From contig CALHBW010000196.1 in NCBI GenBank assembly GCA_937930625.1, positions 1 through 6,101 of the forward strand: a DNA stretch of 6,101 nucleotides. Reading direction: 5' to 3'. This document shows positions 1-6,101 of this stretch, one piece after another. The first letter of the stretch is position 1. The number at the start of each line of letters is the position of its first letter. The stretch is from an uncultured Saprospiraceae bacterium (lineage in GTDB: Bacteria; Bacteroidota; Bacteroidia; Chitinophagales; Saprospiraceae). The notes beneath the pieces were generated by a model that saw nothing but the letters and a program-made list of their open reading frames with translations, had not been told where the DNA came from and ran no database searches. Both the position numbers and the translations under genes were made by a program.

Positions 1-893
1 CCATGATTTATGAATTGGTAGAAGCTGGTCCCGTGGGTGGCGACCCGAGTTATGACTTATATGTAACAGATGCGAATGGTGCTAACATTTCAGCGCATGG
101 TCTGTCAGGTATGATAGAGTTTGGCGGTATATCCATAGATGAGATAATTCTCCGCGTTGACAACTATTCTTTGGAACCGAGCGATACCCTCAAAGTACTT
201 GAAACCGGAGGAAATCGCTTCCATTTCGCCCTCACCCGTACTGATAGAGTCGATCAAATCTGTGACGGACCGATTGCCAATTTTATAGTAGTGACGCAGG
301 ATATTCCTGTTGGCGATCCTTTTGAAATCAGCGTCGCAAATGGAAATACCGTACAAGCCAATGGCAACCGCGCCAAAGTTGTCGGAACAACTTTACATGC
401 CAATTATCATCCCAATATTGCCAGCAACGACCTTGTTGTTGGTGCCTCTGTCATTCACGAAACATGTAATATCCCCGGCTCAGTGACACTATCTGTTGAA
501 GGCGGTACACCACCGTATAGCTATGTCTGGAATACCGGAGCAACGAGTAGTAACATTACCGGATTGACGCCCAATATCTACGAAGTTACCGTCACCGATA
601 TGGCAGATACGAGCAGAATATTATCCGTAGAAGTTCAGGGAGAATATATCAATATTCCCGATGCCTCCGGCAATCTGCCGGATTGTATCAATAGCCCTTG
701 CCCTACATTAGTCACTCCAAGCGGTGACATCCCCGCAGGTATATACAAAGCCGATACAGCCGTCAATTCGGATGGTACGGTCAATGGTAATGTAGAGTTC
801 AAAGCCGGAGAAACCATCATTCTTCGGGAAGGCTTTGAGGTGCCTACTAATACAAATTTCTCCGGTACCATTGAGAGTTGTAGCGAAAATTAA
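1..893 (+). CDS. C-terminal part of a large exported modular protein (SprB-like repeat plus coathanger-like C-terminal module), 5' partial
   Basis: The frame is open to the left edge and the stop is TAA at 891-893. The ATG at position 3 is probably an internal Met: no signal peptide follows and the sequence opens in the middle of a beta-rich domain. Numbering from that Met, residues about 20-150 look like a cohesin-like or Ig-like beta-sandwich (DGPIANFIVV, then alternating hydrophobic strands). Residues about 150-210 resemble a SprB/PKD-type repeat (GGTPPYSYVWNTGATS, then YEVTVTD). Residues about 238-293 form a short terminal module with AGIYKAD, VEFKAGETIILREGFEV and a Cys close to the end, like the 3-coathanger-stack C-termini of Bacteroidota surface proteins. 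Such proteins are exported and often act in adhesion; the role here is not visible. The only Cys residues seen are spaced in the C-terminal two thirds (C87, C155, C228, C233, C293). Domain names are pattern recognition, not profile hits. Confidence is high that this is coding and moderate on the domains. Confidence 0.85.
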   Translation, partial: MIYELVEAGPVGGDPSYDLYVTDANGANISAHGLSGMIEFGGISIDEIILRVDNYSLEPSDTLKVLETGGNRFHFALTRTDRVDQICDGPIANFIVVTQDIPVGDPFEISVANGNTVQANGNRAKVVGTTLHANYHPNIASNDLVVGASVIHETCNIPGSVTLSVEGGTPPYSYVWNTGATSSNITGLTPNIYEVTVTDMADTSRILSVEVQGEYINIPDASGNLPDCINSPCPTLVTPSGDIPAGIYKADTAVNSDGTVNGNVEFKAGETIILREGFEVPTNTNFSGTIESCSEN

Positions 894-916
894 TGGCTTT
901 AGATAGCATTTGACTG

Positions 917-950
917 AAGGAGCATCTTCACGTTGAAGATGTCTCCTTTT
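917..950 (+). terminator. Intrinsic (Rho-independent) terminator after the first gene
   Basis: A 14-bp stem pairs 917-930 with 934-948, closed by a three-base loop CGT (931-933). The only irregularity is a single bulged T at 942. The 3' arm runs into TTTT (947-950), followed by C. It lies 23 bp past the TAA of the upstream gene, the right place to end that transcript. It separates the first gene from the beta-helix gene, so the two are probably not one operon. Confidence 0.85.
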
Positions 951-977
951 CATTAGCAACAGTTAAAGATAATTAGA

Positions 978-1031
978 CTGAAATGCGCTTGAAAATCGTC
1001 TGTCATTTCCAAAATGTCAGTCAAGTTTCAG
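978..1031 (+). other. Nested inverted-repeat element in the leader of the beta-helix gene
   Basis: The outer arms CTGAAA (978-983) and CTTGA (988-992) pair with TTTCAG (1026-1031) and TCAAG (1021-1025), leaving TGCG (984-987) as a bulge. Inside sits a second hairpin, CTG-T-CATTT (1000-1008) with AAATG-T-CAG (1012-1020), with loop CCA and one T-T mismatch. On the 3' side the inner and outer helices abut without a gap (1020/1021). No T-run follows, so this is not a normal terminator. A competing pairing exists: CGCTTGAAA (986-994) with TTTC (1026-1029) and AAGCG (1034-1038). It lies 66 bp before the start codon. Whether it is transcribed or acts as a DNA site cannot be told from the sequence. 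Confidence 0.5.
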
Positions 1032-1066
1032 GTAAGCGAAAGGTTCATATTAGGTATTTAAATTTT

Positions 1067-1090
1067 AATAAAAATTATAAATAAAAATTA
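1067..1090 (+). repeat. Short direct repeat in the A/T-rich leader of the beta-helix gene
   Basis: The 11-mer AATAAAAATTA occurs at 1067-1077 and again at 1080-1090, a 13-bp period. It ends six bases before the ATG at 1097. The whole stretch from about 1050 to 1096 is almost pure A/T with no Shine-Dalgarno motif, which is usual for Bacteroidota translation starts. The repeat may simply reflect low complexity; no -33/-7 promoter pair was recognised in this gap. Confidence 0.4.
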
Positions 1091-1096
1091 ATTATT

Positions 1097-2515
1097 ATGA
1101 AAAAATCACTCACCTTACTATTGCTTGTTTTTACTACAAGCATTTTTGCCCAAAACACCTACTACGTCTCCAATAACGGAAATGACACCAATGATGGACT
1201 CTCACTTGCCAGACCATTTCTAACACTGCAACATGCTGCGGATATTGTAAGCGCAGGTGATATTGTCAGGATAGAAAATGGCACTTACGTAGGTTTTGAT
1301 ATTAGAAATAAAAGCGGTACAAGTACCAACCCTATAACTTTTAGTGCTATGGGTGATAATGTCGTCATTAATGAATCCGGCCCTATTCGGTATGATATTA
1401 TCAATATCGAAAACGCAGATTATGTCATCGTGGAGGGTGTCACAGCAAGAGATGCACCAGGAAGCGGCAATGGCATCAGAGTCGTTGTCTCCGACCATTG
1501 TATTATTCGTAATAATTTTTGTGATAATAATGCAGAACGCGGCATTTTTACCGGATTTACCGACGATATTATTATTGAAAATAATGTATGCACCAATTCC
1601 ATTGACGAGCATGGTATTTATGTTTCCAATAGTTCGGACAGACCGATTATCAGGTATAATGAATGTTATGGCAATAATGGTACAGGTATCCAAATTAACG
1701 CCGATTTATCGTCAGGCGGAGACGGTATTACCAGCGATGCACAGATTTATGGTAACATCATTCATGATAATAATAGGGCAGCAGGTATCAATCTTGATGG
1801 TGCCGTAAATGCCGTCATCTATAATAACCTGATTTACAATAATCATTTTGCTCAAGGAATCGCTCTTTTTCAAATTGATGCTGCCGCTCCTAGTAGCGGT
1901 GTCCAAATATATAACAACACTATCATCGTTCCACCTGATGGCAGATGGGGGATTTTGGTTAAAGCCGGAGCAAATCCCAATACTAAAATTTATAACAACA
2001 TCATTATCAACTTACACGCATGGCGTGGTTGTATCGCCTTGGAATCTACTACCGGATTTTTTGGGAATTACAATATTGTGAATGATAGGATGAGTGTCAT
2101 CGGCGATGGTTCTACTATCACGCTGGCAGAATGGCAAGCCTTTGGGCTTGGTCTCAATTCGCTTATAGCCGACCCGCTTAATCAAATATTTGTTGATTGG
2201 AGTTCCGGCAATTATGAATTAGCTCCCGGTTCGCAAGCTATTGATGCAGGTACAAGCCTTGTCAGTGCTTTAGTGACCGATGATTTGGCAGGAAACAACC
2301 GACCACTTGGCGCAGGTTATGACATTGGTACTTATGAGTATGAAGCCGTCAATTGTGCGACCTCTGACATGCCCGGTATGGTTACGGAAATGGGTGATAT
2401 TTATCTTCAAGCTCCTTGTTACGGTATCATACTGACTTCGCCTAATGGCTCTTGTTTTAGGATAAAGGTGTCGGATAATGGTAGCTTGATTGCAGAAGCC
2501 ATTACCTGTCCGTGA
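1097..2515 (+). CDS. Secreted right-handed parallel beta-helix repeat protein (polysaccharide-lyase-like fold)
   Basis: This is a complete 472-residue protein. A signal peptide (KK, hydrophobic run 5-17, IFAQ) is probably cleaved near residue 19. Residues 22-95 match the DUF1565/PL9-type start: YYVSNNGNDTNDG, a TLQHAAD helix, then GDIVRIENGTY. Residues about 100-305 are beta-helix coils rich in I-x-NN ladders, including HGIYVSNSSDRPIIRYN, GIQIN and INLDGAVN. This pattern recalls a beta-helix family found in several bacterial phyla. Residues 355-415 (IADPL, YELAPGSQAIDAG, DIGTYEY) are the usual closing segment. A Cys-containing tail (420-472; C420, C441, C453, C471) with GDIYLQAPCYGIIL ends in CP and may be a surface-sorting or anchoring module. 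The fold suggests action on or binding to polysaccharide, but no catalytic residues could be assigned. Translation starts in an A/T-rich leader without a clear RBS. It is followed after 42 bp by the DUF1566 gene. Confidence 0.9.
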   Translation: MKKSLTLLLLVFTTSIFAQNTYYVSNNGNDTNDGLSLARPFLTLQHAADIVSAGDIVRIENGTYVGFDIRNKSGTSTNPITFSAMGDNVVINESGPIRYDIINIENADYVIVEGVTARDAPGSGNGIRVVVSDHCIIRNNFCDNNAERGIFTGFTDDIIIENNVCTNSIDEHGIYVSNSSDRPIIRYNECYGNNGTGIQINADLSSGGDGITSDAQIYGNIIHDNNRAAGINLDGAVNAVIYNNLIYNNHFAQGIALFQIDAAAPSSGVQIYNNTIIVPPDGRWGILVKAGANPNTKIYNNIIINLHAWRGCIALESTTGFFGNYNIVNDRMSVIGDGSTITLAEWQAFGLGLNSLIADPLNQIFVDWSSGNYELAPGSQAIDAGTSLVSALVTDDLAGNNRPLGAGYDIGTYEYEAVNCATSDMPGMVTEMGDIYLQAPCYGIILTSPNGSCFRIKVSDNGSLIAEAITCP

Positions 2516-2557
2516 TGAAAGTTTTTCTAACATATTTATTCACATAAAAAAATAATC

Positions 2558-3379
2558 ATGAAACGAAAAAGTATTTTTCAATTAATCGGCATTTTACTAA
2601 TCAGTTTTGCAACTACCGCTGAGGGACAAGATTATCTTGAAATAGAAGGAAAAGCAAAAATAACTGTCATGGATACAGATAATGCAGCTACAAAGATAGT
2701 AGTGCAACAGACAGATGGCACGCTTGCAGTAAGAGATGCATCTACGTTCCCCGACGCAGATACAGACCCCACTAATGAACTTGAATTACCGACGAATCCT
2801 GTAGCAGGGGAAATGGTGTATTGGGATGGCAGCAATTGGCTAAGCATACCACCGGGAACTGACGGGCAGAGACTTACTTATTGCGATGGAGAACCAATTT
2901 GGGGACCATGCTCGCTTTCTCTTCAAATAGGAGATTATCATCAGGGAGGCATTGTTTTTTTTCTGGATGCCAGTGGGCAGCATGGGCTGGTAGCCGCACC
3001 GTCAGACCAAGTTATGGGCACACAATGGGGCTGTCGGGGAACTGAAATTTCGGGTGCAGAAGGTACAGCAATAGGAACAGGATATCAAAATACAATTGAT
3101 ATACTGAATGACTGCTCAACACCGGAAACCGCAGCCGATGTCTGTGCAAGTTTGGTTTTAAACGGATATAGCGACTGGTTTTTACCTTCTAAAGATGAGT
3201 TGAATCTAATGTACACCAATCTACATACAGCGGGACTTGGTAATTTTGGAATTGGTTTCTATTGGAGTTCTTCCGAATACATTTCTTTTCAATCTTATGT
3301 ACAGTATTTTATTGATGGCACTCAATCTAGAGAAGATAAAAGCAATAATTATCGTGTGCGTGCTGCTCGGTTTTTCTAA
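2558..3379 (+). CDS. Secreted DUF1566 (Lcl C-terminal-like) domain protein with a tail-fibre-like stalk
   Basis: This is a complete 273-residue protein. A signal peptide (KRK, hydrophobic 6-19, probably cleaved near AEGQ at 21-24) is followed by a low-complexity stalk, residues about 27-118. The stalk contains ADTDPTNELELP, MVYWDGSNWLSIPPGTDGQ and LTYCDGEPIWGPC, a motif style frequent in Bacteroidota adhesin or tail-fibre-like proteins. Residues about 124-273 carry the DUF1566 signature: GDYHQGGIVFFLD, HGLVAAP, GYSDWFLPSKDELNLMY, FYWSSSEY and terminal YRVRAARFF. Family members are extracellular and have a C-type-lectin-like character; the ligand is unknown. Conserved Cys include C159, C186 and C196. 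No sorting tail follows the domain; the protein ends at its last strand. It lies 42 bp after the beta-helix gene with no terminator between, so co-transcription is plausible. No Shine-Dalgarno is seen before the ATG. Confidence 0.88.
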   Translation: MKRKSIFQLIGILLISFATTAEGQDYLEIEGKAKITVMDTDNAATKIVVQQTDGTLAVRDASTFPDADTDPTNELELPTNPVAGEMVYWDGSNWLSIPPGTDGQRLTYCDGEPIWGPCSLSLQIGDYHQGGIVFFLDASGQHGLVAAPSDQVMGTQWGCRGTEISGAEGTAIGTGYQNTIDILNDCSTPETAADVCASLVLNGYSDWFLPSKDELNLMYTNLHTAGLGNFGIGFYWSSSEYISFQSYVQYFIDGTQSREDKSNNYRVRAARFF

Positions 3380-3422
3380 GTATGATATTTTCTTCTCACG
3401 TAAAACAATTCATGCAGATGGA

Positions 3423-3445
3423 GCTTGATGTCTTTGAGACAAAGC
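3423..3445 (+). other. Weak stem-loop downstream of the DUF1566 gene
   Basis: GCTT (3423-3426) and TGTCT (3429-3433) pair with AGACA (3437-3441) and AAGC (3442-3445). This gives nine pairs with a two-base GA bulge and loop TTG. It lies 43 bp past the stop codon, where a terminator is expected, but no T-run follows. It could be a Rho-dependent 3' end, a processing hairpin or chance. Confidence 0.3.
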
Positions 3446-3622
3446 CCTATTATATCAAAATAAACAAGTCAGGACACAGCATTACTGAAATGAAATAATT
3501 AATTTTAATTTCAAAAGAATAAATCATAAACATTTCATTATCAATAATTTAAATAAAATATAAAACATCAAGTGCGTTATTTTAACTTAATTTAGGTGGT
3601 TTTTAATACCAAAAAAAGACCG
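3446..3622. other. A/T-rich intergenic stretch without a recognised gene
   Basis: This part of the 374-bp gap between the DUF1566 and peroxidase genes is strongly A/T-rich and has no convincing coding frame in any direction. The only structure noted is a six-base inverted repeat, TGAAAT (3491-3496) with ATTTCA (3508-3513), which is weak in such composition. The stretch probably holds the upstream part of the peroxidase promoter. Confidence 0.5.
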
Positions 3623-3630
3623 CATTTTTG
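3623..3630 (+). promoter_or_regulatory. Candidate Bacteroidota-type -7 promoter element for the peroxidase gene
   Basis: CATTTTTG, followed by CA, matches the Bacteroidota sigma-A -7 consensus TAnnTTTG at all fixed positions except the first T. No convincing -33 TTG box was found at the expected distance upstream; only a GGTTTTTA stretch lies there. If used, transcription would start near 3635 and leave an untranslated leader of roughly 120 nt containing the hairpin at 3652-3727. Confidence 0.45.
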
Positions 3631-3651
3631 CAGTATAATTATTCGAGACTC

Positions 3652-3727
3652 AAAGTTGGCTGACGAATGTTTTTATAAAATACTCCAATATCCAATTATA
3701 AAAAGGTATTCGTTCGACGACTTTTTT
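3652..3727 (+). promoter_or_regulatory. Long imperfect hairpin with T-run in the peroxidase leader (terminator or attenuator candidate)
   Basis: The upper stem is a perfect 9-bp inverted repeat, TTTTTATAA (3670-3678) with TTATAAAAA (3696-3704), around a 17-base loop. Below a 1x3 internal loop, ACGAAT (3663-3668) pairs with ATTCGT (3708-3713). The helix then continues with some mismatches and G-U pairs: 3652-3662 against 3714-3724, including AAAG with CTTT. The 3' base lies in TTTTTT (3722-3727), which is terminator-like. The element sits after the candidate promoter and ends 26 bp before the peroxidase ATG. Premature termination or leader control of the peroxidase is possible; it may alternatively end transcripts arriving from upstream. 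Confidence 0.5.
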
Positions 3728-3753
3728 CACAGACCATTTAAAAGAGATAAACC

Positions 3754-6101
3754 ATGAACACACTTTCTCACTTACAAGCACTCATTATATCAACCTTGTT
3801 GATATGTTTTCTGGTGAATATTTCACCGATACATGCACAGCAAAGTGAAGTCCCTGTGACCGACGAACAAAAAGCAAAAGCATTTCGCCATCTGTTTAGT
3901 GGCACAGTCAATGCTAACCTCCTGAAAGCTGAACAACAAGAAAACCTACTCCAAACCTGCGGCACTCAAGTCGTCTATCGCAATATCGACGGACAATGCA
4001 ACAACATCAATAACGCTGCATGGGGCAGTGCCAACATCCCACTCAAACGCGAACTACCCGCCGAATACGGTTCAGCCGACCCGCTAAACAGTGTCGGCGG
4101 GGAAGGTCGCCCCAATCCGCGTGTGATTAGCAACGCGATTTTTCAGCAAGATAGCCTTGTTTTTCCCTCGAATACTTTGAGTTCTTTTGTATTCAGTTGG
4201 GGGCAATTCCTCGACCATGACATCGGTATTTCGCCGGAAAGTGAGGACGACAGCGAATTGATGATTATTCCGCCCTCCGGTGAGCCGGGCGACCTGATTG
4301 TAGTGCCGATAGAAGTACATCGCTCAGAAGTCCACGAAGGCACAGGCGCGACCACACCTCGCGAACAGGAAAACATCGTAACGGCTTGGATTGACGGTTC
4401 GCAAGTGTATGGCTCTGATGTGATTCGGGCTACGTGGTTGCGAAGCGGCACACATGGAAAAATGAAAACTTCGGCTGGTAATTTATTGCCCTATAATACC
4501 ACTGATGGCGAATTGGGTAGTCCGATTGACCCCAATGCACCCGGAATGGCAAGTTTTGGTGGTAAGCATTTCGTAGCGGGCGATGTACGGGCAAATGAGC
4601 AGTCGAGCCTACTCTCGCTACACACACTTTTTGTGCGCGAACACAATCGCATTTGCGACGAAATTATCGCCGACAATCCTACTTTTGACCCCGTTTGGGA
4701 TGATGAAACGATTTATGAAAGAGCCAGAAAGCAAGTCATCGCCTTGCTACAAAATATCACGTATAACGAATTTCTCCCTGCACTCGGTGTCAATCTCGGT
4801 ACGTATAGCGGTTACGATAATACGATTCAACCGGACATCATCAATGGTTTTTCGACAGCAGCGTATCGCTTGGGACATACGATGGTGACGAATGAATTAT
4901 TCTTATTAGATGATGACGGTAATCCTGTCGGACAAGGAAGAGTCTCGCTCATTCAGGCATTTTTTAATCCTAATCTTATCGCTGCCAATGGTATTGAGCC
5001 TGTTTTTAATGGTTTGGCGGTACAATTTCAAGAGGAAATTGATGCGAATATGGTGGAGGCACTCCGCACCTTTTTATTTACCGAAGGTCCGGGACCGGGC
5101 TTGGATTTGGCTGCTTTGAATATCCAACGCGGACGCGACCACGGATTGGCTGATTACAACGCTTACCGAAATTATTTTACAGGAACCTCCGCAGCAAGTT
5201 ATGCAGACATTACGAGCGACCCTGTTGTACAAAATCATCTATCAAATTTGTATGGTGATATTAATGACATTGACGCATGGGTGGGGCTTTTATCGGAAGA
5301 CAAACAGCTCGGCTCACAATTAGGCGCGACACTCACCGCAATGCTCACCGAACAATTCGGGCGACTACGCGACGGCGATTATTATTTTTACAGAAATGAC
5401 CCTGCACTTACAAATGATATTCCCACTATCGAAAGCACAACATTATCAGATATTATTAAACGAAATACAAATATTGTAACCCTTCAAAATAATGTATTTA
5501 ATGCAGAATGTGACGCCTTTGTCGGGAATTGTTGCCGTTTGAATGATTCTTTGAGTCTTGTTGCTTTGTATGATGCAACGAACGGACCAAGCTGGACAAT
5601 TCCATGGAATCTAAACCAAGCAATGACCACATGGCAAGGTGTCACACTCAATGGAAATGGTTGCTTAAAGGTCTTGAATTTACCTAATAACGGACTCTCC
5701 GGTACGCTACCTGGTGAGATTGGCGACTTTGAATATATGACTTACTTGGATTTGAGTAATAATAATATCTCCGGCAATATTCCTACGACTATCGGTACGC
5801 CTTCCACCAGATTGGGCTATATCAATTTGGGCAATAATAATTTTACCGGAAACATTCCCAATACGTTTTACCACCTAACTATATTAACATTTTTACGCTT
5901 AGAAAATAATAATTTGACAGGTGAAATTCCTGCTGAATTAGCGAATATGAGTACACTCAAATTTTTATATACCCATGATAATCAATTGAGTGGCTGTTAC
6001 GACCCTGCTTTGTTGGCGTTTTGTGGTCAGTTGAACGCAGTCAGTAATAGCAATGCAAATATTAGTGATGGAAACAGTTTTGATGTTGCTTGGGAAAGTT
6101 T
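3754..6101 (+). CDS. Secreted animal-type haem peroxidase fused to plant-type leucine-rich repeats, 3' partial
   Basis: The frame is open from ATG 3754 to the window end (782 codons, no stop). A signal peptide (hydrophobic 8-24, cleavage near HAQ at 27-29) is followed by a peroxidase domain of the peroxidase-cyclooxygenase superfamily, residues about 75-585. By comparison with myeloperoxidase, distal-site residues Q151 and H155, haem-ester residues D154 and E282, calcium ligand D156, catalytic R279, proximal H375 and its partner N456 are all present. The second calcium loop reads TAWIDGS (T210, D214, S216). The Met that forms the sulfonium link in myeloperoxidase is Q283 here, as in lactoperoxidase. 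Other family marks are REHNR, QRGRDHG and RLRDGDYYFY. The protein should oxidise halides, pseudohalides or organic substrates with H2O2 outside the cytoplasm; the substrate is unknown. Residues 597-637 form an LRR cap and 638-757 hold about five LxxLxLxxNxLxGxIP repeats. The C-terminus, possibly with a secretion signal, lies beyond the window. An AAAGAGA stretch precedes the ATG as a weak RBS. Confidence 0.95.
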   Translation, partial: MNTLSHLQALIISTLLICFLVNISPIHAQQSEVPVTDEQKAKAFRHLFSGTVNANLLKAEQQENLLQTCGTQVVYRNIDGQCNNINNAAWGSANIPLKRELPAEYGSADPLNSVGGEGRPNPRVISNAIFQQDSLVFPSNTLSSFVFSWGQFLDHDIGISPESEDDSELMIIPPSGEPGDLIVVPIEVHRSEVHEGTGATTPREQENIVTAWIDGSQVYGSDVIRATWLRSGTHGKMKTSAGNLLPYNTTDGELGSPIDPNAPGMASFGGKHFVAGDVRANEQSSLLSLHTLFVREHNRICDEIIADNPTFDPVWDDETIYERARKQVIALLQNITYNEFLPALGVNLGTYSGYDNTIQPDIINGFSTAAYRLGHTMVTNELFLLDDDGNPVGQGRVSLIQAFFNPNLIAANGIEPVFNGLAVQFQEEIDANMVEALRTFLFTEGPGPGLDLAALNIQRGRDHGLADYNAYRNYFTGTSAASYADITSDPVVQNHLSNLYGDINDIDAWVGLLSEDKQLGSQLGATLTAMLTEQFGRLRDGDYYFYRNDPALTNDIPTIESTTLSDIIKRNTNIVTLQNNVFNAECDAFVGNCCRLNDSLSLVALYDATNGPSWTIPWNLNQAMTTWQGVTLNGNGCLKVLNLPNNGLSGTLPGEIGDFEYMTYLDLSNNNISGNIPTTIGTPSTRLGYINLGNNNFTGNIPNTFYHLTILTFLRLENNNLTGEIPAELANMSTLKFLYTHDNQLSGCYDPALLAFCGQLNAVSNSNANISDGNSFDVAWES
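5542..6024 (+). repeat. Plant-type leucine-rich repeat block inside the peroxidase gene
   Basis: This block codes for residues 597-757. The cap (597-637) contains SLVALYDATNGPSW, Trp-rich sequence and C637. Repeats begin near residues 638, 662, 687, 711 and 735, with a period of 24-25 residues. Their cores include LNLPNNGLSGTLP, LDLSNNNISGNIP, INLGNNNFTGNIP and LRLENNNLTGEIP. The last repeat degenerates into a C-terminal cap with C748 and C757. Such caps and repeats are common in secreted Bacteroidota proteins and usually serve protein-protein or surface binding. The DNA here is visibly more A/T-rich than the peroxidase half, largely because the repeats are rich in Asn. Confidence 0.88.

Noticed and set aside
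3..5. ATG at position 3 as the true start of the first gene
   Set aside because: No signal peptide or leader follows and the protein begins in mid-domain; it is more likely an internal Met of a longer gene.
1220..1693. A 157-codon open frame on the - strand inside the beta-helix gene
   Set aside because: It is an Ile/Asn/Thr-rich shadow of the Asn/Ile-rich beta-helix repeats, with no signal peptide, RBS or recognisable motif; the + strand frame is clearly the gene.
1344..1808. A 154-codon + strand frame overlapping the beta-helix gene
   Set aside because: It is a shifted-frame reading of the same repeats with Met/Ile-rich, domain-less sequence.
1500..2010. Recurrent AATAAT/ATTATT tracts as a DNA repeat array
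   Set aside because: They are codons for the I-x-NN ladder of the beta-helix, not an independent repeat.
3237..3428. A 63-codon frame running out of the DUF1566 gene into the gap
   Set aside because: Most of it overlaps the DUF1566 gene out of frame and the remainder shows no protein-like features.
4084..4676. Several - strand open frames opposite the peroxidase domain
   Set aside because: The + strand encodes an intact peroxidase with conserved active-site residues throughout; the antisense frames have no motifs.
3754..5500. A cyclooxygenase or fatty-acid dioxygenase rather than a peroxidase
   Set aside because: The proximal motif is YRLGH, as in peroxidases, rather than the YHWHP-type motif with the catalytic Tyr of cyclooxygenases.
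5500..6101. Drop in G+C across the LRR part as a sign of recent domain transfer
   Set aside because: The repeats are Asn-rich (AAT/AAC) and this alone explains much of the shift; no junction repeat or mobile-element remnant is visible.

Overview
The window looks like chromosomal DNA from a Bacteroidota bacterium, most likely of the Saprospiraceae or a close relative. This is an inference from several features. All genes encode large exported modular proteins of types common in that group: SprB-like and coathanger-like C-terminal modules, plant-type LRRs behind an Asn/Trp-rich cap, and DUF1566 lectin-like domains on a tail-fibre-like stalk. Start codons are preceded by A/T-rich sequence with little or no Shine-Dalgarno. 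One candidate promoter resembles the Bacteroidota -7 box TAnnTTTG. Base composition is moderately A+T-rich. No 16S or other phylogenetic marker is present, so the family assignment is tentative.

Layout: there are four genes, all on the + strand. (1) 1-893 is the C-terminal end of a large exported protein (cohesin-like/Ig-like region, SprB-like repeat, coathanger-like tail); it is closed by a clear intrinsic terminator at 917-950. (2) 1097-2515 encodes a complete secreted right-handed parallel beta-helix protein. It is preceded by a nested inverted-repeat element (978-1031) and an A/T-rich leader. (3) 2558-3379 encodes a complete secreted DUF1566-type protein, 42 bp behind gene 2 and possibly co-transcribed with it. 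(4) 3754 to the window end encodes a secreted animal-type haem peroxidase (peroxidase-cyclooxygenase superfamily) with all key haem-site residues. It runs directly into plant-type leucine-rich repeats and continues past the window. Its 374-bp upstream gap holds a candidate promoter and a long imperfect hairpin ending in a T-run, a candidate attenuator.

Together the genes form a cluster of exported or cell-surface proteins: adhesin-like, beta-helix (carbohydrate-related by family), lectin-like and oxidative-enzyme. No regulator, transporter, mobile element, RNA gene or CRISPR array is visible. There is no direct evidence that the four work in one pathway. The most interesting items are the peroxidase-LRR fusion, which resembles animal peroxidasin with the domain order reversed, and the two structured leader elements.
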